Source: an uncultured Erysipelotrichaceae bacterium (GTDB lineage: Bacteria; Bacillota_I; Bacilli_A; Erysipelotrichales; Erysipelotrichaceae). From it: a stretch of DNA of 12,948 bases. The stretch lies in assembly GCA_902766675.1 (NCBI GenBank), contig CACXEN010000180.1, positions 1-12,948 on the forward strand. Direction: 5' to 3'. Below are positions 1 to 6,400 of the stretch, piece after piece (the stretch's first letter is position 1; each line of letters starts with the position of its first letter). The position numbers and the translations under genes are program-made. The notes below the pieces were generated by a model, which saw only the letters and a program-made list of their open reading frames with translations, ran no database searches and was not told the origin of the DNA.

Positions 1-270
1 ATTACAGGTAAAGATGCAGAAGAGGCATTAGATGCAGTGAATATAACTGTAAATAAAAACGCCATTCCAAATGATACGCAAAAAGCAAGCATCACATCTG
101 GTATTCGCATAGGTACAGCAGCTATGACCACAAAGGGCTATACAGAAAAAGAATTTATCCAAATTGGTAAATGGATAGCAGAAGTGTTAAAACATAAAGA
201 TGATGAAAGTGTAAAACAAAGAGTAAAACAAGAAGTCTTAAATCTAACAAAGGAATTCCCATTTGAATGA
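1..270 (+). CDS. glyA: Serine hydroxymethyltransferase, C-terminal fragment (5' end outside window)
   Basis: Open from base 1 in frame 1 to TGA at 268-270, giving the last 89 residues of a longer protein. The stretch around ANKN-like VNKNAIP, then [15 protein letters not shown], is the C-terminal signature of GlyA; I know the matching B. subtilis segment as NKNTIP and [15 protein letters not shown]. The enzyme is a cytosolic pyridoxal-phosphate protein that interconverts serine and glycine and loads one-carbon units on tetrahydrofolate. The pyridoxal-phosphate lysine and the rest of the active site lie upstream of the window. An internal GTG at 37 is in frame but is not a start, since the homology continues before it. 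The gene ends inside a terminator hairpin and faces a convergent gene on the other strand. Confidence 0.95.
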   Translation: MTGKDAEEALDAVNITVNKNAIPNDTQKASITSGIRIGTAAMTTKGYTEKEFIQIGKWIAEVLKHKDDESVKQRVKQEVLNLTKEFPFE

Positions 271-287
271 GAATTCCTTTTTCTTTT
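249..287 (+). terminator. Rho-independent terminator of glyA, overlapping its stop codon
   Basis: AAAGGAATTC at 249-258 pairs perfectly with GAATTCCTTT at 271-280 (10 bp, 12-base loop), followed by a T-rich tail to 287. The glyA stop codon lies in the loop, so the 5' arm is coding sequence. On the minus strand the same stem is followed by only three Ts, so it may also stop the convergent glycosyltransferase transcript, but less efficiently. Confidence 0.85.
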
Positions 288-292
288 ATAAA

Positions 293-1372
293 TTATAGAT
301 AATATAGTATCTTTGTTAGATCTCCATATTGTAATGTATTAGCTTGCATAATCATCGCATTTCTTTTATATACAGAATCTGCACACAAGCGTCGATATAC
401 TTCATATAGAGATGCCATATCAAATTCATCTTCATATAGACATAAGCCAAAGCGATTGCGTTGACTGATTAAACCTTCATGATTTCTAAGATAGCCATGA
501 TTTGCGATGATTAATTGTGGAATACCAAGAGCTAGACATTGGTTAAACAGATATGCATTTCCATCATGAATACATACTTTCACATTTTCAATCGCTACTT
601 CTTTTGGGCTACTAGAGAATGTAATATTTTCCTCTTTTGAAGAATACGTTCCTTTGATATATGCAATAATATTTTCTTTTGAACCTAAGAAAGCTTCTCG
701 CACAATCTTTTGAAGTTTTCTTTGCGACAAATCGATATCTTGAAAGTGAATATAAACACCTTGTGGATTTTCTTTTTGGCGTGGATAAATACTAGAAACA
801 CCAATTCTTACAATATCCCAATCATCCGCAAGTGGTTGTGTTTCAATTGGGCCAAACGCAAAACGTTTTGCACAAGAGATATATAAACTCTTTAGATTAA
901 ATACTTGTTCAAGATGATAAGAAGAAAGTGTCGCATTAACACCTTGTAATGTACGACTATCAAAACTTGTATATGTATAAATTGCATGATTCACAAATGC
1001 ATAACATGGAATATGTTTTATCTTTGACACAATAAGTGCCGCAATGCGATCAATTGTCACAATTACATCTGGCTTATATTCATCACATACAGATAGTAAG
1101 TGATCAACATCTTTTTTTAATGTATTTTCTTGTAAGGCACCTAAAGAATATAAATGTTCCTCATAACTTCTTTGGGAGGTTGTGTGTAAGAATAATGGTT
1201 TAGTAATAGGTGTGCAAGGATAAAGAGAGCCATGATGAAAATGATTCTCTTTTGGGGCACTGATTGCACATGCATAGTTGGCTTGTGCAAAAAGTGATGC
1301 TAGATTTCTTGTGAGAAAATAACTTGCATCAGAATTTGGGTTTGTAATAAGTGGTGTGAGTAATACTTTCAT
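293..1372 (-). CDS. GT-B type glycosyltransferase-like protein (GT1/GT28-like)
   Basis: About 359 residues from the ATG at 1372-1370. The N-terminus MKVLLTPLITNPNSDASYFLTRNLA looks like the first Rossmann strand and helix of a GT-B glycosyltransferase. The C-terminal third contains VKVCIHDGNAYLFNQCLALGIP followed by QLIIANHGYLRNHEGL, which resembles the donor-binding region of UDP-sugar transferases (HGG...E.L..G.P...P...Q). There is no membrane segment or signal peptide, so it is probably cytosolic or peripheral. The donor and acceptor cannot be read from the sequence. The longer reading frame from 1444 would add 24 residues that run across the promoter and into the divergent gene. I prefer 1372 because MKVLL starts the fold and an extended -10 element lies 7 bases upstream. 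It is convergent with glyA and divergent from the DUF1146 gene. Confidence 0.7.
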   Translation of the reverse strand: MKVLLTPLITNPNSDASYFLTRNLASLFAQANYACAISAPKENHFHHGSLYPCTPITKPLFLHTTSQRSYEEHLYSLGALQENTLKKDVDHLLSVCDEYKPDVIVTIDRIAALIVSKIKHIPCYAFVNHAIYTYTSFDSRTLQGVNATLSSYHLEQVFNLKSLYISCAKRFAFGPIETQPLADDWDIVRIGVSSIYPRQKENPQGVYIHFQDIDLSQRKLQKIVREAFLGSKENIIAYIKGTYSSKEENITFSSSPKEVAIENVKVCIHDGNAYLFNQCLALGIPQLIIANHGYLRNHEGLISQRNRFGLCLYEDEFDMASLYEVYRRLCADSVYKRNAMIMQANTLQYGDLTKILYYL

Positions 1373-1379
1373 TGCTTTA

Positions 1380-1388
1380 AGTATACCA
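1380..1388 (-). promoter_or_regulatory. Extended -10 promoter of the glycosyltransferase gene
   Basis: On the minus strand TG-G-TATACT occupies 1388-1380, with TATACT ending 7 bases before the ATG at 1372. No convincing -35 is seen, which is common for extended -10 promoters. Transcription would start about at the start codon. The upstream AAGGTGG at 1395-1389 looks like a Shine-Dalgarno site, but it is 16 bases from the ATG and overlaps the -10 element. Confidence 0.6.
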
Positions 1389-1393
1389 CCACC

Positions 1394-1423
1394 TTGCAAA
1401 GTTATGGATAATTGGCATATGAT
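1394..1423 (+). promoter_or_regulatory. Promoter of the DUF1146 gene (TTGCAA-N18-TATGAT)
   Basis: The -35 TTGCAA is at 1394-1399, the spacer is 18 bases, and the -10 TATGAT is at 1418-1423. The -10 ends exactly 6 bases before the in-frame ATG at 1430, so transcription should begin on or next to that codon. It lies back to back with the minus-strand promoter at 1380-1388. Confidence 0.6.
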
Positions 1424-1429
1424 GAATGC

Positions 1430-1633
1430 ATGGAAATTATGCACTTTATATTGCGTGCTAGCCTATATATCATCTGTTTTCTAATGAGTATATATGGACT
1501 AAGCGCTCTAAATTATGAAAAGTTTTTACGAAAAGACCATGTGAAACAAGCGCAGGTATTATATGTCCTATTGGCATTGGGATTGGCATACTTGGCAGGG
1601 TCTTTCTTAAATGCATTTGTATACTTTTTTTAA
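1430..1633 (+). CDS. DUF1146 family small membrane protein (YwzB-like)
   Basis: 67 residues with two hydrophobic segments (about residues 4-24 and 43-67) separated by a short basic loop. The loop and second helix, with KQAQVLYVLLALGLAYLAGSF, fit the DUF1146 pattern of a QAQ.LY..L motif running into a glycine-containing helix. The family is widespread in Bacillota (YwzB in B. subtilis, beside murAA) and its function is unknown to me. The start is uncertain. TTG at 1412 gives six more residues, but it lies between the -35 and -10 of the likely promoter. ATG 1430 is 6 bases after the -10 box, and ATG 1439 also gives an intact domain. None has a good Shine-Dalgarno site. The PemK-like gene follows after 55 bases on the same strand. 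Confidence 0.75.
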   Translation: MEIMHFILRASLYIICFLMSIYGLSALNYEKFLRKDHVKQAQVLYVLLALGLAYLAGSFLNAFVYFF

Positions 1634-1688
1634 AAAAGTGAGGGAAACTTCTTTATTTAGTTAATAAGACTATAAAGGAGTTTTTATT

Positions 1689-2213
1689 ATGTGTACGAAA
1701 AATCAGTGGCAAAATTATATTCAAGCGAAAAATGAAGTGTATTTAAATATCATGCGCCAAAACTATGAGAAGAATTTGATATCAGAAGCCAATTGGGTAA
1801 TCCGTAGCCATTATGGTAGTGGGGAAGAAATTGGCTTAAAAGTAAAACCAGGAGATATCTGTTTTATAGACTTTGGCCAATCATATTTAAATGAAATGGG
1901 ATATCAACACTTTGGCTTAATTCTAGCGGTATATCATAAAAAAGCTTTAGTGATTCCAATGACTAGTAATGAAATAACATATGCGAAAGCCTATGACGCA
2001 AAAGATAATCCAAATGGGAAAAAGAATCTAATGCGAATTGGGAAAATACATAAGTTAGTGAAACCATCTGTATTATTCTTAAATGATTTTAGATTTATCA
2101 ATACTGCAAGAGTCATTGATATAACAACTAGCATATCGATTCGAAGTGCTCTATTTAAAAGTATCAAAGAAAGAATACAAGAAATATTAACAACACCAAA
2201 CATTGAGGAATAA
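1689..2213 (+). CDS. PemK/MazF-like protein without a visible antitoxin
   Basis: 174 residues with Shine-Dalgarno AAGGAG at 1675-1680, 8 bases before the ATG. The first 50 residues are a charged, probably helical extension. From residue 53 it follows the MazF/PemK barrel order: KPGDICFIDFG (about 53-63), GYQHFGLIL (71-79), IPMTSN (89-94) and a late SVLFLNDFRFINTARV segment matching the MazF strand SV.L..QIRTID. MazF proteins are mRNA-cleaving toxins of type II toxin-antitoxin pairs. Here the position equivalent to the catalytic arginine (GxRP in typical MazF) reads GYQH, so cleavage activity is doubtful, although the threonine of the MTS motif is kept. No small antitoxin gene lies beside it: upstream is the DUF1146 gene and downstream is tilS. 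It could be a solitary regulator, a degenerate toxin or an RNA-binding protein. The family call is from motif order by eye. Confidence 0.65.
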   Translation: MCTKNQWQNYIQAKNEVYLNIMRQNYEKNLISEANWVIRSHYGSGEEIGLKVKPGDICFIDFGQSYLNEMGYQHFGLILAVYHKKALVIPMTSNEITYAKAYDAKDNPNGKKNLMRIGKIHKLVKPSVLFLNDFRFINTARVIDITTSISIRSALFKSIKERIQEILTTPNIEE

Positions 2214-2242
2214 GAGCATATCCATCATATTCTGATATAGTG

Positions 2243-2251
2243 TGGTAATAT
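2243..2251 (+). promoter_or_regulatory. Extended -10 promoter of tilS
   Basis: TG-G-TAATAT lies at 2243-2251 in the 44-base gap between the PemK-like gene and tilS, and the hexamer ends 6 bases before the tilS ATG. No clear -35 is visible. No Shine-Dalgarno site exists between it and the ATG, which predicts a leaderless tilS transcript. Confidence 0.6.
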
Positions 2252-2257
2252 GTTTCT

Positions 2258-3472
2258 ATGCAAAAAGACGCAAAAACATGGTTGATTGGTGTTTCTGGAG
2301 GGCCAGATTCAATGGCACTTCTTTCTATGTGTTTAGAAAAGAATATGTCTGTAGCTGTGGCATTTGTGAATTATCATGTTCGCCAACAAGCAGAAGATGA
2401 AGAACAATATGTACGTGATTTTTGTGGAAAACATCATGTGGTTTGTCATGTGAAAAATGATCCTTTTACATATAATGGAAATTTTGAAGCTGCTGCGAGA
2501 AAGTGGCGCTATGACTTTTTTAAAGCATGTATAGAAGAAAATGGATATGCAGGACTTCTTTTAGGACATCATGAAGATGACTTATTAGAAACATATTTCA
2601 TGCAAGAAGAAAAAGGAATTGAACCAGCATATTATGGTTTAAAGGAAGATAGTGTATATGAAGGAATTGTTGTTAGAAGGCCATTACTTTCTTATACAAA
2701 ACAAGACTTAGTTTCTTATTGTGAAGAAAAAGGAATTCACTACTTTGTGGATGCCACAAATAATGAAGATATATATACAAGAAATCGTATCCGTCACCAG
2801 ATTGTAGAGAAATTATCTAGAACGGAAAGAGATTTGGTATTGCATGAAATCAAACAAAAAAATGCAGTAAAGCAAGAAAGACTTTGTCGTATTGATGCAT
2901 ATGTCCAACAAAAAAAGATTGCGATTGAAATGTATCGTAAATTAGATAAAGAAGATCGATTCACATTACTTTTTGAATTGTGTAAAGATATAAAACATAT
3001 GTCATTTGCGGAAAGAAAAGATATTGACCAAATCCTTTTATCTAAAAATGATTTTAAAATTCCTGTAGGAAATCAATATATTGTCCAAGATAATCAATCA
3101 TTCTTCTTATATGAAGAAATTTCGCCATTTTGTGATACATATGCATCAATTTCAGATTTAAAAATAGGAAAATATGTAGGATATTTGATTGAAGAAGGAA
3201 AAGAAGGCATAAATGCGGTAAGTGTTACCGAAGATGATTTCCCTCTAACGATTCGAAGTTTTCAAAAAGGGGATAGTATTAACATGCGATTTGGCACAAA
3301 GAAAGTGAATCGATTCTTTATTGATAGAAAGATTCCATTATATAAAAGGGATATTTGGCCTATTGTTTGTAATAAGGATAATGAAGTGATTTTAGTGCCA
3401 GGTTTAGGCTGTAATGTGACGCATTACTCTATAAAGCCTAATTTCAATGTGGTACAATATATAGAAATGTGA
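2258..3472 (+). CDS. tilS: tRNA(Ile)-lysidine synthase
   Basis: 404 residues. TilS uses ATP to attach lysine to C34 of the CAU-anticodon tRNA-Ile, changing its reading from AUG to AUA; it is essential in most bacteria. The ATP-pyrophosphatase P-loop SGGPDS is at residues 13-18. It is followed by the N-type ATPase features VNYHVRQQAEDEEQYV and LLGHHEDDLLETYFMQ, then TNNEDIYTRNRIRH. The C-terminal substrate-binding domain ends in TIRSFQKGDSINMRFGTKKVNRFFIDRKIPL, typical of the family. It is shorter than the B. subtilis protein (about 470), mostly in the middle. The ATG at 2258 has no Shine-Dalgarno site but a -10 box 6 bases upstream. No earlier start preserves the fold better. It heads the tilS-hpt-ftsH run, with hpt following after 10 bases. 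Confidence 0.95.
   Translation: MQKDAKTWLIGVSGGPDSMALLSMCLEKNMSVAVAFVNYHVRQQAEDEEQYVRDFCGKHHVVCHVKNDPFTYNGNFEAAARKWRYDFFKACIEENGYAGLLLGHHEDDLLETYFMQEEKGIEPAYYGLKEDSVYEGIVVRRPLLSYTKQDLVSYCEEKGIHYFVDATNNEDIYTRNRIRHQIVEKLSRTERDLVLHEIKQKNAVKQERLCRIDAYVQQKKIAIEMYRKLDKEDRFTLLFELCKDIKHMSFAERKDIDQILLSKNDFKIPVGNQYIVQDNQSFFLYEEISPFCDTYASISDLKIGKYVGYLIEEGKEGINAVSVTEDDFPLTIRSFQKGDSINMRFGTKKVNRFFIDRKIPLYKRDIWPIVCNKDNEVILVPGLGCNVTHYSIKPNFNVVQYIEM
3450..3458 (+). promoter_or_regulatory. Candidate internal promoter for hpt-ftsH within the tilS 3' end
   Basis: TG-G-TACAAT at 3450-3458 is a good extended -10 element inside the last codons of tilS. Initiation near 3465 would give an 18-base leader carrying the hpt Shine-Dalgarno GAGGT at 3471-3475. 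The -35 region is weak. It would let hpt and ftsH be made independently of tilS. Confidence 0.45.
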
Positions 3473-3482
3473 GGTGCAGTCT

Positions 3483-4028
3483 ATGTGGGAACAAAATGAT
3501 ATTAAAAAAGTACTATTTTCTGAAGAAGAAATTATCAAAAGAACAAAGGAAATAGGTGAACAAATTACAGAGGATTATAGAAACAATGAGAATCCAATGT
3601 TGTTGGTAGGACTATTGCGTGGCTCAGTGCCATTTTTAGCAGAATTAATCAAACACATAGATTTAGATGTGCAATATGACTTCATGGATGTACAAAGCTA
3701 TGCTGGTACAGAATCACAAGGTGATATTAAAATCCTTAAAGATTTAGATACATCCATCAAGGGATTTGACATTTTATTGGTAGAAGACATCGTTGATACG
3801 GGCAAAACAATTGAAACTGTCGTAGAAACGTTGTTACATAAAGGGGCAGCAAGTGTGAAGATTGTAACCCTATTGGATAAGCCAAGCAGACGTGTTGCGA
3901 ATGCTTATGCAGATTATATTGGTTTCGAAGTAGAAAATGAATTTGTTGTAGGATATGGTATGGATTTTGATCAGAAGTATCGTAACTTACCATATATTGG
4001 CGTCTTAAAAGACGAATGTTATAAATAG
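3483..4028 (+). CDS. hpt: Hypoxanthine (guanine) phosphoribosyltransferase
   Basis: 181 residues, the usual length of bacterial HPRT. It converts hypoxanthine or guanine plus PRPP into IMP or GMP in the cytosol (purine salvage). The PRPP-binding signature LLVEDIVDTGKT is present, with the acidic pair E101-D102 and D105-T106-G107. Upstream, LVGLLRGSVPFLAEL is the first PRPP loop, and near the C-terminus EFVVGYGMDFDQKYRNLPYIG is the purine-binding and C-terminal signature of the family. I chose the ATG at 3483 over the GTG at 3474 because GAGGT (3471-3475) is 7 bases upstream of the ATG and would overlap the GTG. It lies between tilS and ftsH, as in B. subtilis. Confidence 0.95.
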   Translation: MWEQNDIKKVLFSEEEIIKRTKEIGEQITEDYRNNENPMLLVGLLRGSVPFLAELIKHIDLDVQYDFMDVQSYAGTESQGDIKILKDLDTSIKGFDILLVEDIVDTGKTIETVVETLLHKGAASVKIVTLLDKPSRRVANAYADYIGFEVENEFVVGYGMDFDQKYRNLPYIGVLKDECYK

Positions 4029-4040
4029 CGAGGATATTAA

Positions 4041-5954
4041 ATGAAAAAACAAGGATATGTGAATTTTCTTCCATATATTGTTGTAATTCTAGCCATGACA
4101 CTCTTGATGAGTATGAATGGTACAGCAAATAGACAACAGCTGACATATAAGGAATTACAAGAAACAATTGCGAAAGAAAAAATTACAGAATCAGCGATTA
4201 CAGTTGGAAACAATGTGACCATTGTTGAGGGTGCTTATAAAAAAGGCGAACAAACAGCAACATTCTCATCCACAATTCCATCTACTTCAGATGAAATTTC
4301 TAAGGTCATTGATAAATTGAAAGATTCAAAGCTTTCCGTAGTGGACGCGAATGCATCAAATCGATTCTGGGAAGTCATTTTATCAATCGTTCCATTTATT
4401 GCGATGGCATTTATTGCCGTATGGATGATCAACCGCATGAATGGGGCTGGAGGCAATGCGAAAGCATTTGAGTTCTCAAAGAGTAGAGCACGCTTAGAAG
4501 GTAAGATTCGTGTTCGCTTTGACGATGTAGCTGGCTGTGACGAAGAAAAACAAGAAATGGCTGAAATTATCGATTATCTAAAGTATCCAAAGAAATTCGA
4601 AAAGATGGGTGCTCGTATACCAAAGGGTATTCTCTTGTTTGGTCACCCAGGTACAGGTAAAACATTACTTGCGAAAGCTGTTGCCGGTGAAGCAAATGTG
4701 CCATTCTATAGCATTTCAGGTTCTGACTTCGTAGAAATGTTCGTTGGTGTTGGTGCATCACGTGTTAGAGACATGTTTAAAAAAGCACAACAAACTGCAC
4801 CATGTATCATCTTCATTGATGAAATTGATGCAGTTGGTAGACAAAGAGGTGCTGGTTTCGGTGGTGGACATGACGAACGTGAACAAACATTGAACCAATT
4901 GTTGGTAGAAATGGATGGTATGGAAGATAACACTGGTGTTGTTGTGATTGCGGCAACAAATAGACCGGATGTATTAGACCCAGCATTACTAAGAGCAGGA
5001 AGATTTGATAGACAAATCACAGTATCTTTACCTGATAGAAAAGGTAGAGAAGCAATTTTACAAGTACATGCTAGAAATAAAAAATTTGCGAAAGACATCA
5101 ACATGGATGCACTTGCGAAAAGAACACCAGGGTTCTCTGGCGCAGATTTAGAGAATGTACTAAATGAAGCTGCGATTTTAGCTGTACGTGAAGAAAGAGA
5201 TGAAATCACTATGGCAAATATCGATGAAGCAATCGATCGTGTCATGATGGGTCCAGCAAAAGTCTCTCGTACATATGATGATAAAGAAAAGAAACTTGTG
5301 GCATATCATGAAAGTGGACATGCAATTATTGGTTTATATTTAGATAATGCACAAGTTGTACAAAAGGTAACAATCATTCCACGTGGACAAGCAGGTGGAT
5401 ATAACCTCATGACTCCAAAAGATGAGAAGATGATGAATACTAAAAATGAACTTTTGGCAACAATCACTTCTTACATGGGTGGAAGAACTGCAGAAGAAAT
5501 GTTCTTTGATGATGTAACTACTGGTGCATCAAACGATATTGAACGTGCTACAAATATTGCGAAAGACATGGTTACACTCTATGGTATGAGTGACCTTGGC
5601 CCAATTAAATACAATGGTGGAACAGATAATGTCTTCTTAGGAAGAGATTATAATTCACCAAATAATGTATCAGGTGAGGTTGCATTCGAAATTGACCAAG
5701 AGGTGCGTAAGATTATTAATTCATGTCATGATAAAGCAAGAGAAATCTTAGAAGCACATAAGGAACAATTGATTGCGATTGCGACAGCATTAATTGAATA
5801 TGAAACATTAACTGCTGAGCAAATCCAAAAAGTTGTAAATGGAGAATCTATTGCGGACGATTTCGCGAAAAAAGAAGAAGTAGCGCAAGTTGAGCTAACC
5901 AATGATGCTCCAGCAGTAGATGGAAATAACGAAGACAACGAAGGAGCTGAGTAA
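4041..5954 (+). CDS. ftsH: ATP-dependent zinc metalloprotease FtsH
   Basis: 637 residues. This membrane-bound AAA+ protease degrades misfolded membrane proteins and regulators. Two transmembrane helices (about 9-26 and 111-130) bracket a small extracytoplasmic domain. The AAA+ module has Walker A GHPGTGKT (201-208), the aromatic pore motif around FVEMFVGVGASRVRD, Walker B with D260-E261 in FIDEIDAVGRQRG, and the second region of homology ATNRPDVLDPALLRAGRFDRQ. The zinc site is HESGH (423-427), with the third ligand D499 in GASNDIERATN. Histidine replaces the more usual proline at the second Walker A position, and HESGH replaces the commoner HEAGH; both leave the key residues intact. The last 30 residues are an acidic, low-complexity tail. 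The Shine-Dalgarno site GCGAGG is 7 bases before the ATG. The hpt gene ends 12 bases upstream, and a terminator covers the stop codon. Confidence 0.97.
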   Translation: MKKQGYVNFLPYIVVILAMTLLMSMNGTANRQQLTYKELQETIAKEKITESAITVGNNVTIVEGAYKKGEQTATFSSTIPSTSDEISKVIDKLKDSKLSVVDANASNRFWEVILSIVPFIAMAFIAVWMINRMNGAGGNAKAFEFSKSRARLEGKIRVRFDDVAGCDEEKQEMAEIIDYLKYPKKFEKMGARIPKGILLFGHPGTGKTLLAKAVAGEANVPFYSISGSDFVEMFVGVGASRVRDMFKKAQQTAPCIIFIDEIDAVGRQRGAGFGGGHDEREQTLNQLLVEMDGMEDNTGVVVIAATNRPDVLDPALLRAGRFDRQITVSLPDRKGREAILQVHARNKKFAKDINMDALAKRTPGFSGADLENVLNEAAILAVREERDEITMANIDEAIDRVMMGPAKVSRTYDDKEKKLVAYHESGHAIIGLYLDNAQVVQKVTIIPRGQAGGYNLMTPKDEKMMNTKNELLATITSYMGGRTAEEMFFDDVTTGASNDIERATNIAKDMVTLYGMSDLGPIKYNGGTDNVFLGRDYNSPNNVSGEVAFEIDQEVRKIINSCHDKAREILEAHKEQLIAIATALIEYETLTAEQIQKVVNGESIADDFAKKEEVAQVELTNDAPAVDGNNEDNEGAE

Positions 5955-5967
5955 TCAGTTCCTTTTT
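5941..5967 (+). terminator. Hairpin terminator or attenuator over the ftsH stop codon
   Basis: AAGGAGCTGA (5941-5950) pairs with TCAGTTCCTT (5955-5964) as 10 bp with one G-U, closed by a GTAA tetraloop of GNRA type and followed by TTT, so five Ts in a row at the 3' edge. The ftsH stop TAA is inside the loop. The next gene's ATG is only 14 bases beyond, so the hairpin probably sets how much transcription passes into it. Confidence 0.75.
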
Positions 5968-5981
5968 GAAAAGAGGTATAT

Positions 5982-6383
5982 ATGGCAGAGTATCGTAGAG
6001 CAGTGATATCAAGTATTGTGATTGGGTTGTGCGCAGGCATATTATTGTCCGCACTGCTCATATTTTTAATATCGCAAAATCAATATACATTGTTTAATAC
6101 AAAATTCTGGGTATCACTAGTTGTGGTTATCGCAATCCCATTTTGTATGTTAGTGGTAAAAAGATTTGGCTTTTCATATTTCATTGTGATGGCTTGTATG
6201 ATCGTAATGTCTTTAGTCATTTCGGTTATTTATGCAAATGTAGTTGCGCAAAGTAGTGCACAATTGTTTAAAGATACGACAATATTCAAAGATATCATAT
6301 TAATCTCTGCAATTTATCATCTTGTCTTAATGGTAACGAGTATGATTATCCATCGTAAGACACTTCTACATGTTGATGAGTAA
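5982..6383 (+). CDS. Four-helix membrane protein of unknown function
   Basis: 133 residues with four hydrophobic segments at about residues 7-30, 43-60, 67-86 and 103-123, and short charged ends (MAEYRRA..., ...HRKTLLHVDE). I do not recognise a family. The Shine-Dalgarno AAGAGG at 5970-5975 is 6 bases before the ATG. It starts 27 bases after ftsH, just past the hairpin at the ftsH stop, and there is no room for a separate promoter in the gap. It is therefore probably expressed by readthrough from ftsH or from a promoter inside ftsH. An accessory role to FtsH or the membrane is only a guess from position. Confidence 0.75.
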   Translation: MAEYRRAVISSIVIGLCAGILLSALLIFLISQNQYTLFNTKFWVSLVVVIAIPFCMLVVKRFGFSYFIVMACMIVMSLVISVIYANVVAQSSAQLFKDTTIFKDIILISAIYHLVLMVTSMIIHRKTLLHVDE

Positions 6384-6385
6384 CA

Positions 6386-6394
6386 TGATAAAAT
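6386..6394 (+). promoter_or_regulatory. Extended -10 promoter of the GH2 gene
   Basis: TG-A-TAAAAT at 6386-6394 sits in the 17-base gap after the membrane protein gene and ends 6 bases before the ATG at 6401. The six bases are ATTTTT and contain no Shine-Dalgarno site, so the predicted transcript is leaderless. No good -35 is seen. Confidence 0.55.
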
Positions 6395-6400
6395 ATTTTT

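Noticed and set aside
1412..1429. TTG start at 1412 for the DUF1146 gene
   Set aside because: It lies between the likely -35 and -10 elements, has only a 3-base spacing to a weak GGA, and adds six residues that look unlike the family. ATG 1430 fits better.
1373..1444. Longer N-terminus of the glycosyltransferase starting at 1444
   Set aside because: The 24 extra residues run across both promoters and into the divergent DUF1146 gene, and the glycosyltransferase fold begins at MKVLL.
1623..1640. A/T palindrome ACTTTTTTTAAAAAAGT after the DUF1146 gene as a terminator
   Set aside because: The stem is almost entirely A-T, is not followed by a distinct T run, and would be unstable. It is more likely a chance low-complexity tract.
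3757..5245. Long minus-strand open frames opposite hpt and ftsH (for example 4706-5245 and 3757-4167)
   Set aside because: They lie wholly opposite strongly conserved genes, show no recognisable domains and have composition expected of antisense frames. They are shadows of hpt and ftsH.
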